Source: Eubacterium sp. CAG:841 | Lineage (GTDB): Bacteria > Bacillota > Clostridia > Oscillospirales > CAG-272 | Reading direction: 5' to 3' | Assembly (NCBI GenBank): GCA_000437375.1 | Contig: FR898212.1 | Location: 10,193 to 30,689 of the forward strand | Length of the DNA: 20,497 bases | In this document: piece after piece, positions 1 to 9,300 of the stretch | Numbering within the stretch: the first letter of the stretch is position 1 | How the letters are laid out: the number at the start of each line of letters is the position of its first letter | Made by a program: the position numbers and the translations under genes | Notes under the pieces: model-generated | What the model was told of the DNA's origin: nothing | Database searches by the model: none | Seen by the model: only the letters and a program-made list of their open reading frames with translations

Positions 1-40
1 TTTCAGTGCGGCTGAAAAACTATTGTTTTTTCAATGTCGA

Positions 41-553
41 TTAATTGTTATCGTCTTTAGCTTGATAATAGTTCTTACTATATAGAGATATGTCATCCTT
101 GTGTCTGCTATAGCGGATACCATAAACACAATGAATATCTTTAGGCTGGAATCGATCGGTATGTTTTCCTGCATCAAATGTTGTTTTGCCACTGAATACA
201 AGATGCGCTAATCCGAACAATCGCTCTATTTTGTTCTGCTCCAAAGTGAATTTTGTAATGTCGGTCACTTGATAGCTAACTTTTGCATTCGTAAATCCTT
301 TTCCTCGTTTTCTTGGGAGATTTTCTGGAGAAACATAACAAATGCTATCATTGCAAAATTCAATGTATTTAGGATAATTGAATATCGGAAATACAAAGGT
401 GTAAATTAAAAGCAACAATATCCCAGGTAATACAAAATCGGATCTGAACTTGAAGCACACGGCACCCACTGCCATTACTGCAAACAAAATTATAAATGAT
501 CGATGAAATGAAGGGTTAAAAACATTCGCCAATCTAATCAATTTTAATTTCAT
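41..553 (-). CDS. Small two-pass membrane protein, candidate immunity protein of the distal orphan Rhs tip
   Basis: The product is 170 residues and has no family I can name. Two hydrophobic stretches (about residues 19-35 and 41-58) form a helical hairpin near the N-terminus. The remaining ~110 residues are soluble and rich in beta-type sequence, possibly a PH-like domain, which is a guess. A good ribosome site (GGAGGAGAAC) precedes the ATG at 553. The gene begins 29 bp after the stop of the truncated rhs module, which is the usual place for a cognate immunity gene. A membrane-bound immunity protein would suit a toxin acting at the membrane. Near the C-terminus the motif GIRYSRHKDDISLYSKNYY resembles the N-terminus of the other candidate immunity protein at 2506-3417. 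The gene is sure; the immunity role is inferred from position only. Confidence 0.75.
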   Translation of the reverse strand: MKLKLIRLANVFNPSFHRSFIILFAVMAVGAVCFKFRSDFVLPGILLLLIYTFVFPIFNYPKYIEFCNDSICYVSPENLPRKRGKGFTNAKVSYQVTDITKFTLEQNKIERLFGLAHLVFSGKTTFDAGKHTDRFQPKDIHCVYGIRYSRHKDDISLYSKNYYQAKDDNN

Positions 554-1071
554 ATGTTCTCCTCCGCGTTAAAAACAAATTATCACTCCCAAAGTTCTCT
601 CCAAAATTGACTGAAGTTAAAACCAACACTGTAATGGTAACCGACTCCAATGTGTGTTGAACCAGAAATGCCAAGCACGACATCCTCGGATATATCTGCA
701 CCGATAGATCCCTTAATCGGAACAGAGAAAGACATAGGCGTCTTATCGGCGTGTTCGCAGGTTGCTACACTGAATGGATTAGACCAAGCGTGGTGTTCTT
801 TGCAATCATTAGGTCTATCTACATAATCGTGATGATAGGAGCCGCTAACACCGAAGGACATCTTTTTCTGATCCAATATATTAGCTGAAATTCCTGCACC
901 GCCTGAGTTATCCATGAAAACTTCACTGTCATCAAGTCGAACGGTGAAATTATCGGAATAAGCGTGTGCTTCTATTTCAAATATTCCAGCTTTGAAAGAT
1001 TTTCCGAACCCGTACCCTACTCCTGCTTCTGCCTCGATTGAATTTAAGAAAGCATTTCCTGCCTTTTCTCC

Positions 1072-1335
1072 AAAGTCTTTTACTGCCACTTTGGTATCTT
1101 CAACCCATTCTTTAATATCATTGTAAGTGTCAACAGCTCTTTCCTTAACGTCATTATAGGTATCAACAGCCCAATCTTTGATTTCATTATATGTTTCTAC
1201 AACAGCATCTTTGGCATCATTGTAGGTGTCCACAGCCCAATCTTTTACATTGTTGTAGGTATCAACTACGGCATTTTTGGCAGTGTTGTAGGTGTCAACA
1301 ACAGCGTCTTTCACCTTATGATATGTTTCAACTAC
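1072..1335 (-). repeat. Eight tandem 33-bp units encoding 11-residue (hendecad) repeats
   Basis: Within orphan tip 1 the protein reads as eight consecutive 11-mers of the form VVDTYNxxKDA/W, for example VVDTYNTAKNA, VVDTYNNVKDW and AVDTYNDAKDA, ending with the degenerate VEDTKVAVKDF. The DNA repeats with the same 33-bp period. Spacing of V/Y/V-type residues in an 11-residue period predicts a long amphipathic helix, as in LEA-type or surface-binding hendecad proteins. The unit number is likely to vary by slippage. A linker, stalk or membrane-binding role is inferred. Confidence 0.85.
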
Positions 1336-2065
1336 GGGATCAACGATTTTTTCATCAACCCAATTTGTGAAACTATTCCATGCATCCTTCAAACTCCAGA
1401 GTCCAAACGGATCTACAAAAGAAACAGGATTGCCATTTGCGTAAGCAAAACGGTTGAGCGTAATTGCATTTGAGATAGCACCGGCTATGACGTCTGCATT
1501 GATGAATCGCTTCATGTCAGGCGAGTAATAACGCGCTCTCATATAAATGAGTCCGTTATCGTCGGTTACTACACCGTCTCTGCCGTTATAACCGAAGATC
1601 GCCTTGCTCGTACCAGTTCTGCTGAGGAGCTTACCATAGGTATCGTATGCAAAAGTGTCGGTAATATTTCCACTTGCATCAGTGATTGCAATGGTGCTGC
1701 CTCTGCAATCGAAGTGGTAGGTCTTGAATGTGTTGTTTACTTCCTCGCCGATGAGTCCCTTACCATATACATACTTGGTTACCACACCGTCCGTAGTCTT
1801 CATCAGAAGCATACTGAGCTTGGCGTTGGTATTGTAGGTATATGTAGTATCCTCATCGGAACAAAGATTGCGAATCCTTACGTCTTCAGCGTTGTAAGTG
1901 TAGGTGTGACCTCCCGCAGAAACGAGTCTGTTGGCAGAGTCATATGTGCAGGTAAGGGTACCGTTCGAGAGCATATTACCGTCAAGATCATAGCTTACGG
2001 TGTTGCCATTGAACGAGATCAGACGGTTGTTGGTATCATACTGGAAGCTACTATCGGGTGCAGAT

Positions 2066-2332
2066 GTTACGTTACCTGCTGCATCGTAGTTGAAGGTCTC
2101 GGTAGATACAACCGAGTTATCGCTGAGCTTCTTGACAGTTCTCTCAGTGACCCTGCTGAGATTATCATAAGTATAACACATTTTGGTCGAATTTGCAAGT
2201 ACCTTTTCTTCGATAATTCTCGACAAGTCGTCATAAGTGTATTCAAAGCCTGTAATTACCGCGCCGGCTGCCGTTCTTTCAACGGTAGAAGTCACTCTCT
2301 GCTTGTTGTCGTAGACGGTGGTTGTTACACTT
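2066..2332 (-). repeat. 267-bp block identical to 7715-7981 (rhs core)
   Basis: Every base in this stretch of orphan module 1 matches the intact rhs gene at 7715-7981 when the lines are read side by side. Flanking parts of the same homologous core are clearly more divergent, notably around 1740-1880 against 7380-7530. The sharp edges point to recent gene conversion or duplication rather than uniform conservation. Confidence 0.85.
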
Positions 2333-2333
2333 T

Positions 2334-2409
2334 CGTCGGGCTTGGTAACGCCAATAACACGGTTGTTTTCGTCGTAAGTGTATGTCGTTACGCGGTTTGC
2401 CCAGTCGGT
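2334..2409 (-). repeat. 76-bp block identical to 5061-5136 (orphan module 2)
   Basis: Immediately beside the block shared with the intact gene, module 1 switches to perfect identity with orphan module 2. Over this stretch it differs from the intact gene at many positions, for example CCAATAACACGG against CCTACTACACGG. The switch makes module 1 a mosaic of the other two copies. Confidence 0.8.
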
Positions 2410-2460
2410 TACACGGATGAGATTGTGGCTTGCGTCATACTCGTAAGCTTTGGTACCGTT

Positions 2461-2494
2461 AACAAAAACTCCGCCCCTGTTTCCAAGGACGGAG
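2461..2494 (-). terminator. Rho-independent terminator after the second candidate immunity gene
   Basis: On the minus strand, CTCCGTCC and GGGCGGAG form an 8-bp stem (one G-U pair) with a 10-nt loop, followed by TTTTTGTT. It lies 12 bp after the TGA of the 2506-3417 gene. It also sits directly at the upstream edge of orphan rhs module 1, which argues that read-through transcription into that module is low. Confidence 0.8.
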
Positions 2495-2505
2495 AAAATT
2501 GTTGT

Positions 2506-3417
2506 TCAATATGTACGAACAATATCTACTTTTATTTTAGCGTCTTCGCCAGCGAGTTTTACAATTACTTCTTTTCCAGAAATATCTTGAAGAGTAATGG
2601 ACTGATTTTGATTTGCGATCACAGAACAATAATATTCTCCATCAATCATAACAATAATTTCAGCATTTCCTTTTTCTATAGAACTATTAATGTTAATTGT
2701 TAAAGTATTACCGAATATTTTTGTAGCTTGAAGTATTGTAACTCCGTGAATCTTACCATATGATACGGTTATATGGTCGCGATCATATTCTCGAAATTTT
2801 GTTCCGACAACATAGGTTTTTCCACCTGAACGTTGTTTGGATCCCATAGAGGCTCTGTAATTTTTATCAGATTTAATGATATCTTCTTTAGTTAATTCAA
2901 CCAAAGAGAAATTTTCGGGACCGTTTGTGTCAACAAAATCTGAGGAAGACGAAAGCGTGATTATAAGTCCTATCACGAACGTAAGAATTATAATAGTTGG
3001 AATTGTGATTAGTAAGACAAGTTTCATTTTGCTTTTGCTGTTTTTTGTATTCATTTTTTTTTGGTCATGCAGTATTGATGGTTCATCAAAGGAAGAAAGC
3101 AATTCTATCCACTTTTCCTTTGGAGAAGATTCAATTTGCTTTATCTGATCCACGGTAAAGTTATGTTTACAATTTGGACATTCAAATTGTTTCCATATCC
3201 ATTTGATATTTCCAACCGCGTTATAATTTCGAAATTTAACGCCGCAACCAATAACAGTTTTTGGAAGTATCGGTGGTAGGTCTTTTGCTTCTTCCGAATT
3301 GGAATTTATAACCTTGGACACCTTAACAGCATTCAGTAGGGTGTTACAAATGGGACAATAGTGGTTTTTTGAGATATAACTAACATCCTGTCTAACATAT
3401 CTAATACCGTGAATCAT
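2506..3417 (-). CDS. Zinc-ribbon, single-pass membrane protein, candidate immunity protein of orphan tip 2
   Basis: The 303-residue protein has an N-terminal domain with two CxxC pairs (CPIC at 21-24, CPNC at 80-83), typical of a zinc ribbon, then a charged linker, a strongly hydrophobic helix at about 132-156, and a ~145-residue C-terminal domain. By the positive-inside rule (Lys-rich KNSKSKMK before the helix) the zinc ribbon should be cytosolic and the C-terminal part outside. AGGAGG precedes the ATG at 3417, and the gene starts 30 bp after the stop of orphan rhs module 2. A terminator follows. The domain layout is visible; an immunity function against tip 2, with the outer domain meeting the toxin, is inferred from gene order. 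Confidence 0.78.
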   Translation of the reverse strand: MIHGIRYVRQDVSYISKNHYCPICNTLLNAVKVSKVINSNSEEAKDLPPILPKTVIGCGVKFRNYNAVGNIKWIWKQFECPNCKHNFTVDQIKQIESSPKEKWIELLSSFDEPSILHDQKKMNTKNSKSKMKLVLLITIPTIIILTFVIGLIITLSSSSDFVDTNGPENFSLVELTKEDIIKSDKNYRASMGSKQRSGGKTYVVGTKFREYDRDHITVSYGKIHGVTILQATKIFGNTLTININSSIEKGNAEIIVMIDGEYYCSVIANQNQSITLQDISGKEVIVKLAGEDAKIKVDIVRTY

Positions 3418-3447
3418 ATTTCCTCCTAAAAATGATTAATTTGGTTG

Positions 3448-5340
3448 TTAGCCAAATATAAGTGAGATATCCAAACCAAATCCAAACAGCAATGCGCCTA
3501 TTCCTGCTTCTGCACCTATTTCAAATTTGCCTTCATCATTTTTTCCAGCAGTAACATTTGCCTCTGCACCGGCACTTAAAAAGTCAGCGTTGGCACCTAT
3601 CTCAATTTCAAAAAGCCAAAGATCTATTGTAAATGATGCCTCGGCTGTTGCTACTGACGCTTTCGCTTCAGCACCAAGTTTAAAGCCTCCTTCGTAAAGA
3701 AATTCGGCACTTACTTCTGCAGCCAAGATATTAGCTTCTCCATCCAAAGACAGATTTCCAAGAGTTAAGTTGCCTTCGGCGGTTGCGCCTGAAATTCCCG
3801 CTTCAGCGCCCAATCCTTTATCCATCAGTCCAGCATATGCAGTTCCTGCATATAATCCGCCAGATGCAGATGCAGTATCATTACCTACAGAACCCGATAT
3901 GGATTTCCAAGAGACACTATAATATGTTTGCTTTTCTTGTTCCTGCTTTAGCCAAACTTCATATGCATATGGAGGTAATCCTTGCTCTAATCTTCTAAAA
4001 TCTCTCATTGATCCATCATAAACAAACCCTAATTCCTGCCAAGTCTTATTAATGGATGGATAACAATAAGGAAGCGTAGGACCATATACATGGGAGGTGG
4101 AAGCAGTATTACCTCTCTCCGCACTTAATCCAAACGGATCTACGAAAGAAACAGGGTTGCCGTTAGCATAGGCAAAGCGGTTGAGCGTAATTGCATTGGA
4201 GAGTTTACCTGCCACAATGTCCGCATTAACGAAACGTTTCATTTCAGGCGAGTAATATCTCGCGCGCATATAGCACAAACCGTTTGTGTCAGTCACAACA
4301 CCGTCTCTGCCGTTGTAGCCAAAAATTATATCGCTTGTGCCTGTTCTCGCAATACATTTGCCATAAGTATCATATGCAAATGTATCGGTTACAGTGCCGC
4401 TTGCGTCCGTAACGGCTACCGTGCTGCCTCTGAAATCGAAATGGTATGTTCTGAACATATTGCTTGATTCTTCTCCGATAAGTCCGAGACCGTATACATA
4501 CTTTGTAACTACGCTGTTCGTCGTCTTTGTAAGAAGCTGACTGAGCTTGCAGTTCGTATTGTATGTGTAGGTGGTTTCCTTATCGTCGCAAACGCACTTT
4601 ATACGCACGTCTTCGGCGTTGTAAGTGTAGAAGTGACCGTCCATTCTGACAAGTCGGTTTGAAGAGTCATAGTCGAAAACGCTTTCGGAATTGGACACCA
4701 TATTGCCGTCCATATCATATGTCACTTCAAAACCGTTGTACATTTCAAGGCGGTTGTTTGTGTCATATTCAAATATGGTTTCAGAAGCGTCGCCGACAAT
4801 GTTTCCTGCGGCGTCATAATCAAACGTTTCTGTGGAAATTACCGAGCCGTCGTTGTTTTTAACGGTTTTTTCGATAACTCTGCTAAGGTTGTCATAAGTA
4901 TAACACAATCTGGTATTATTTGCAAGTATTTTTTCTTCGACAATTCTCGACAAATCGTCATATGTGTATTCAAAGCCGGAAATAACCTTGCCGGATGAAG
5001 TTTTTTCAACGGTGGAGATCATTCGCTGCTTTGCGTCATACGCGGTGGTTGTAGTGCTGCCGTCGGGCTTGGTAACGCCAATAACACGGTTGTTTTCGTC
5101 GTAAGTGTATGTCGTTACGCGGTTTGCCCAGTCGGTAACGCGTATGAGGTTATAGTTTGCGTCATATTCGTAATTGACCGCAGTATTGTCGGGGTAAATG
5201 AGCCTCGACAGATTTCCAACCGCATCGTATTCGTAACGAATCACGTTGCCATAGGTGTCGGTATAGCTCGTCACGCGGTTGAGCGCGTCATAAGTTCTCT
5301 TGATGGTACCGTGGCTGTCGGTTACAGTCAAAATGCAACA
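3448..5340 (-). pseudogene. Orphan (5'-truncated) rhs module 2: YD-repeat core plus Ala/Gly-rich tip
   Basis: YD repeats (TVTDSHGTIKRTYDALN, RVTDWANRVTTYTYDENN and so on) lead into the core RARYYSPEMKRFVNADI and DPFGL at 4126-4140, then a 225-residue tip. Homology to the intact gene begins abruptly near 5335-5340. The only in-frame start there is a TTG at 5331 without a ribosome site, so I treat it as a truncated cassette. The tip starts SAERGNTASTSHVYGPTLPY and ends in a ~120-residue segment of alternating short Ala/Gly/Glu strands (GAEAGISGATAEG, GAEAKASVATAEAS, GAEAGIGALLFGFG), a pattern found in other clostridial Rhs ends and compatible with a membrane-active domain. No catalytic motif is evident. 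A membrane protein gene, the probable immunity partner, follows after 30 bp. Confidence 0.8.
5061..5136 (-). repeat. 76-bp block identical to 2334-2409
   Basis: This is the donor-like partner of the short identical block in orphan module 1. It encodes the YD segment around GVTKPD to RVTTYTYDENNRVI. Confidence 0.8.
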
Positions 5341-5380
5341 TGTGTCGGAGCTGTAACAATGTATTTAATGTTTATTGGAA

Positions 5381-5420
5381 TTTTATAAAAATCCCTCGAC
5401 TACGAATTTAGTCGAGGGAT
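5381..5420 (-). terminator. Strong rho-independent terminator after the lipoprotein gene
   Basis: A perfect 11-bp stem (ATCCCTCGACT with AGTCGAGGGAT at 5391-5401 and 5410-5420) with an 8-nt loop is followed on the minus strand by TTTTATAAAA. It closes the intact rhs-lipoprotein unit 38 bp after the lipoprotein stop and isolates orphan module 2 from it. Confidence 0.9.
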
Positions 5421-5458
5421 GGAGATCATACACTTCTTGTTTAGTATGAAGAATACTG

Positions 5459-6328
5459 CTATTCTAATGGTGTTTCAACCAAGGTGAAGGTTAGAATATG
5501 CCCCGGCTCATAGTGTTCGGAGCGGATAACTCGTGCTGTAAAATAGTTTTCAAAATATTCGCATTGCCATTCTTCTGTTGAATTTGCAAATTTGCTTTTA
5601 GAAAAATAGAATAAGGAATCCTCTTCCCATTTCATCAAATATGCTTTGTAATCCAATTCAAAGAAACCAATGTAGTATACCGAATTTGGTTCTTCCGCAA
5701 ATGTGACTTTTGATGTACCCGAGGTATAAGTACCACGGCTTTTAATATTATCTATAGTAATCATATTATCATCGGATACCCATTGTGTACCATATCGGTA
5801 TGTGGGACAAAGGTCATAGGCTTCGTCTCTCTTTGGTTGAGGAAAGCTTTCATTGCCCAGATCCCACCGTGTGCGTGTCATAACAATTTCGTTCGGTAAC
5901 ATTACTTCCGGGATGTTGTTGGTAGCATCCGGAAATTCCGCCGATCCGTGAATGAACTTAAAGTGAGTTTCATCTATAAGGTCGATGTTCCAGCTGCCTC
6001 TGAGTAAATGCAATACTTGATCCGCAGGCGATATGCTTTCATCTAGGGAAGATTCCCTTATGTCGTTGATGGTCATTTGTGACAGATAGTTTTGATGCCA
6101 CCAAACAAGATAGGAAATTTTTTTATTTCCATAATCAATAATCATAAAATCATTGTGTTCTTCGTCGCCGATATACAGCTCAAAATGCAATCCCTCAGCG
6201 TCGCCTTCCCACTTAGACATCGGGTGGTTGACGGGATGAGATGAGTCAAATTTTCTTATATGGCTACAGGAAGATAGAAATAACAAAGCCACTAATAAAA
6301 ATGATAAAAAAACAACAGCTTTCTTCAT
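5459..6328 (-). CDS. Lipoprotein, candidate immunity protein of the intact Rhs tip
   Basis: The 289-residue protein opens with a lipoprotein signal peptide: MKK, a hydrophobic core (residues 4-18) and the lipobox LSSC with Cys21 as the lipidated residue. The mature part is acidic and aromatic, with no family that I recognise; the repeated Trp/Tyr beta-like segments suggest a beta-rich fold. AAGGAGAAAAGGC precedes the ATG at 6328, 23 bp after the stop of the full-length rhs gene, and a strong terminator follows, so the two are probably co-transcribed. Anchoring outside the membrane suits neutralising an incoming peptidase-like tip at the cell surface. The lipoprotein status is seen directly; immunity is inferred from position. 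Confidence 0.8.
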   Translation of the reverse strand: MKKAVVFLSFLLVALLFLSSCSHIRKFDSSHPVNHPMSKWEGDAEGLHFELYIGDEEHNDFMIIDYGNKKISYLVWWHQNYLSQMTINDIRESSLDESISPADQVLHLLRGSWNIDLIDETHFKFIHGSAEFPDATNNIPEVMLPNEIVMTRTRWDLGNESFPQPKRDEAYDLCPTYRYGTQWVSDDNMITIDNIKSRGTYTSGTSKVTFAEEPNSVYYIGFFELDYKAYLMKWEEDSLFYFSKSKFANSTEEWQCEYFENYFTARVIRSEHYEPGHILTFTLVETPLE

Positions 6329-6351
6329 GCCTTTTCTCCTTGAGATGTATT

Positions 6352-9300
6352 CTATTTTCTTGATACCTTGTATCCCGTGATAAAAATATCTTCAGTGGTG
6401 CTATCCATATTAAAGTCACCATTTATCATACGTGGTTCTTCACCGTCAACGATTTCTATGGCTATTGTGTGAATCATCGAGTCAAAATCGTTGCTGTTCC
6501 AAACAGAAACAATATAGACTCCGGGAGTACCTTTCATTTGTTCAAAGCTCTCGATAGTAGAGTACTTCAGGTTTTCTGCTTTAAGCACTTTTCCGATAGA
6601 GAAAGGATTTCCACCGAATCCACCACGAAGGACTGGCTGCATTGTTAAAGCACCGCAGTTTGCGAATTGTTCTATGGTGTCAGCTAAAGAGACATCTGCA
6701 TAACCAAGCAAGATTCTAGCGTTATATACAGCTATTACTTCACACCCTGCATAGGGCATAGTATGATCTCCTAGCTTGATATCTTCGCAAACAGTATCTT
6801 GATCGTATATAATGTCATTTTTTACATCGTATTTCAAATTTTCCTCATGATTATTAAATGTTGTATTATAAACGTCAGACCAAGAAGACTCGGCTTTTAG
6901 ATATAGATTTTCAATATTTTTAAACGTAGTCTTAGCCGCATCTATAGCAGGATCAACGATCTTTTCTTTGACAAAATCAACAGCAGGATTAACAATTTCT
7001 TCCTTAACCCAGTTTTTTAAACCGTTCCACGCGCTCTTCAAACTCCAGAGTCCAAACGGATCCACAAAGGAAACGGGGTTACCATTTGCATATGCAAAAC
7101 GGTTGAGTGTAATCGCATTGGAAATAGCACCAGCTACGACATCAGCATTAATGAATCTCTTCATTGTGGGTGAGTAATAACGTGCTCTCATATAGATAAG
7201 ACCATTATCATCGGTAACAACACCGTCGCGACCGTTATATCCGAAGATTACCTTGTTTGTACCCGTTCTGCTGAGAAGTTTACCATAGGTATCGTATGCA
7301 AAGGTATCGGTAATATTTCCGCTTGCATTGGTAATTGCAATGGTACTGCCACGGTAGTCGAAATGGTAGGTCTTGAACGTACCGCTTACTTCCTCGCCGA
7401 TGAGCCCGCGTCCGTAGACATACTTGGTAACAACACCGTTAGTAGTCTTGCAGAGCAATCTGCTGAGCTTGGCGTGAGGGTCGTAGGTATAGGTAGTGTC
7501 TTCACCTGCACAGAGATTGCGGATACGAATATCAGCGGCATCGTAGGTGTAGGTATGACCGCCCGCAGTAATCAGCCTATTTCCGGAATCATAAGTGCAG
7601 GCAAGGGAACCATTCGAGAGCATATTGCCGTCAAGATCATAGCTTACGGTGTTGCCATTGAACGAGATCAGACGGTTGTTGGTGTCATACTGGAAGCTGC
7701 TGTCGGGTGCAGAGGTTACGTTACCTGCTGCATCGTAGTTGAAGGTCTCGGTAGATACAACCGAGTTATCGCTGAGCTTCTTGACAGTTCTCTCAGTGAC
7801 CCTGCTGAGATTATCATAAGTATAACACATTTTGGTCGAATTTGCAAGTACCTTTTCTTCGATAATTCTCGACAAGTCGTCATAAGTGTATTCAAAGCCT
7901 GTAATTACCGCGCCGGCTGCCGTTCTTTCAACGGTAGAAGTCACTCTCTGCTTGTTGTCGTAGACGGTGGTTGTTACACTTCCGTCGGGCTTGGTAACGC
8001 CTACTACACGGTTGTTTGCATCGTAGGTATAAGCCGTGACACGGTTTGCCCAGTCGGTTACGCGTACAAGATTGTGGTTTGCGTCATACGCATAGGTTAC
8101 GGCAGTATTATCAGGGTAAATAATCTTCGAGAGATTACCAACCGCATCATACTCATAGCGAATGACTTTTCCGTATGTGTCAGTGTAGCTCGATACACGG
8201 TTGAGAGCATCGTAGGTTCTTGTGATCGTGCCGTGGCTGTCGTTTACGGTCAATACGTTGCTGTTTGCGTCGTAAGTGTAGCTTACAGCGCCTTCGGGGG
8301 AAGTATAGCCCGTGATTCTGCCCATGGAGTCATAGAAGATCTGACGAATCTGACCGCGTGCGTTGGTGATCTTCTTGCGAACGTTCAGCTCGTTGTACTC
8401 GTAAGACTTTGTACCGCCCGAAACGGTGGACTCGGATGTGAGCCTGCCCATATCGTCGTAGGTGTAATTGGTAGCACCGCCGAGAGGTCCTGCAAGGCGT
8501 GTTATATTGCCGAGAAGATCATATGTTGCGGTACTTGTGTTGTTTGCAGCGTCGCGGACGGCTGTGTTCTGACCGCGTGAATTGTATGTATATTCATTGC
8601 GGTTGTTCATAGAATCCGTCACGCTTTCGATGCTTCCGAGCGCATTGTATGTATATGTTGTGGCTTTTCCAAGTGCGTCGATTATGCGGAGCGGCTTGTT
8701 CAGACAATTATATACAGTCTCGCTGATTACATTGCCTTTGGCATCTGTCGTCTTTATTACATTGCCGTTTCCATCGTAAAACGTGGTGAACACATTGCCC
8801 CTTGCATCTGTCACCGTTGTCCTTCTGCCAACAGCGTCATAGCCGTAGTGAACGACATTATTTTCAGCATCTTTTACGGATATGCACTGATTAAGTGCGT
8901 TATAGGTATAAGTTGTGACGTGATTTAAGGCGTCTTTCACTGTGAGCAGATTGTTGTTTGCGTCATATGTATAAACGGTTACATTGTTTTTGGCATCTGT
9001 TTCTGTGAGCCTGTTGCCGAATATGTCATATGTATATGATTTTTTATTACCGAGTGCATCGGTCTCGCTGAGGAGGTCACCCGCTTTTGAATATTCATAT
9101 ACAGTTGAGCCTGCAACGGCGTTTGTGGCTTTTGTCACTTTGGACAATGAGTTGTACTCGTACGAAGTAATGTTGCCTATGGCATCCCTGACAGTGAGGA
9201 CATTGCCGACTTTGTCATAAGTTTTGACAGTTGCTCCGCCTTCGGGGTTTGTCTCTTTTGTCACATTGCCGATTGAATCATATTCATAACTTACTATTGC

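Larger units (their letters stand above)
583..2460 (-). pseudogene. Orphan (5'-truncated) rhs module 1: YD-repeat core plus variable C-terminal tip
   Basis: The reading frame carries YD repeats, the Rhs-associated core (RARYYSPDMKRFINADV to NPVSFVDPFGL, DPFGL at 1399-1413) and a 271-residue tip, but no N-terminal domains, signal or convincing start. Rhs homology runs up to about 2460, inside the T-tract of the preceding terminator. The first possible start, GTG at 2295 (570 residues), lies within YD repeats and has no strong ribosome site. The tip begins WSLKDAWN like the full-length tip, then has eight 11-residue amphipathic repeats and a Gly/His-containing region with GISGSTHIGVGYHYSVGF near the end. 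I do not recognise a catalytic fold. The module is best read as a silent donor cassette that could be recombined onto the intact rhs gene through the shared core. An annotation pipeline would probably call it an RHS repeat-associated core domain protein. Confidence 0.8.

Noticed and set aside
2442..2462. Polylinker-like run of HindIII, KpnI and HpaI sites at the start of orphan module 1
   Set aside because: It translates in frame as NGTKAYEYD, homologous to the GGTKSYEYN segment of the intact rhs gene near 8400. The sites are coincidental rather than vector sequence.
7363..8580. A 405-codon open frame on the plus strand, and similar long plus-strand frames at 1714-2703 and 8582-11794
   Set aside because: They lie antisense to YD-repeat or BIG2 coding DNA, whose periodic codons leave the opposite strand open. 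Their translations are low-complexity and have no ribosome sites.
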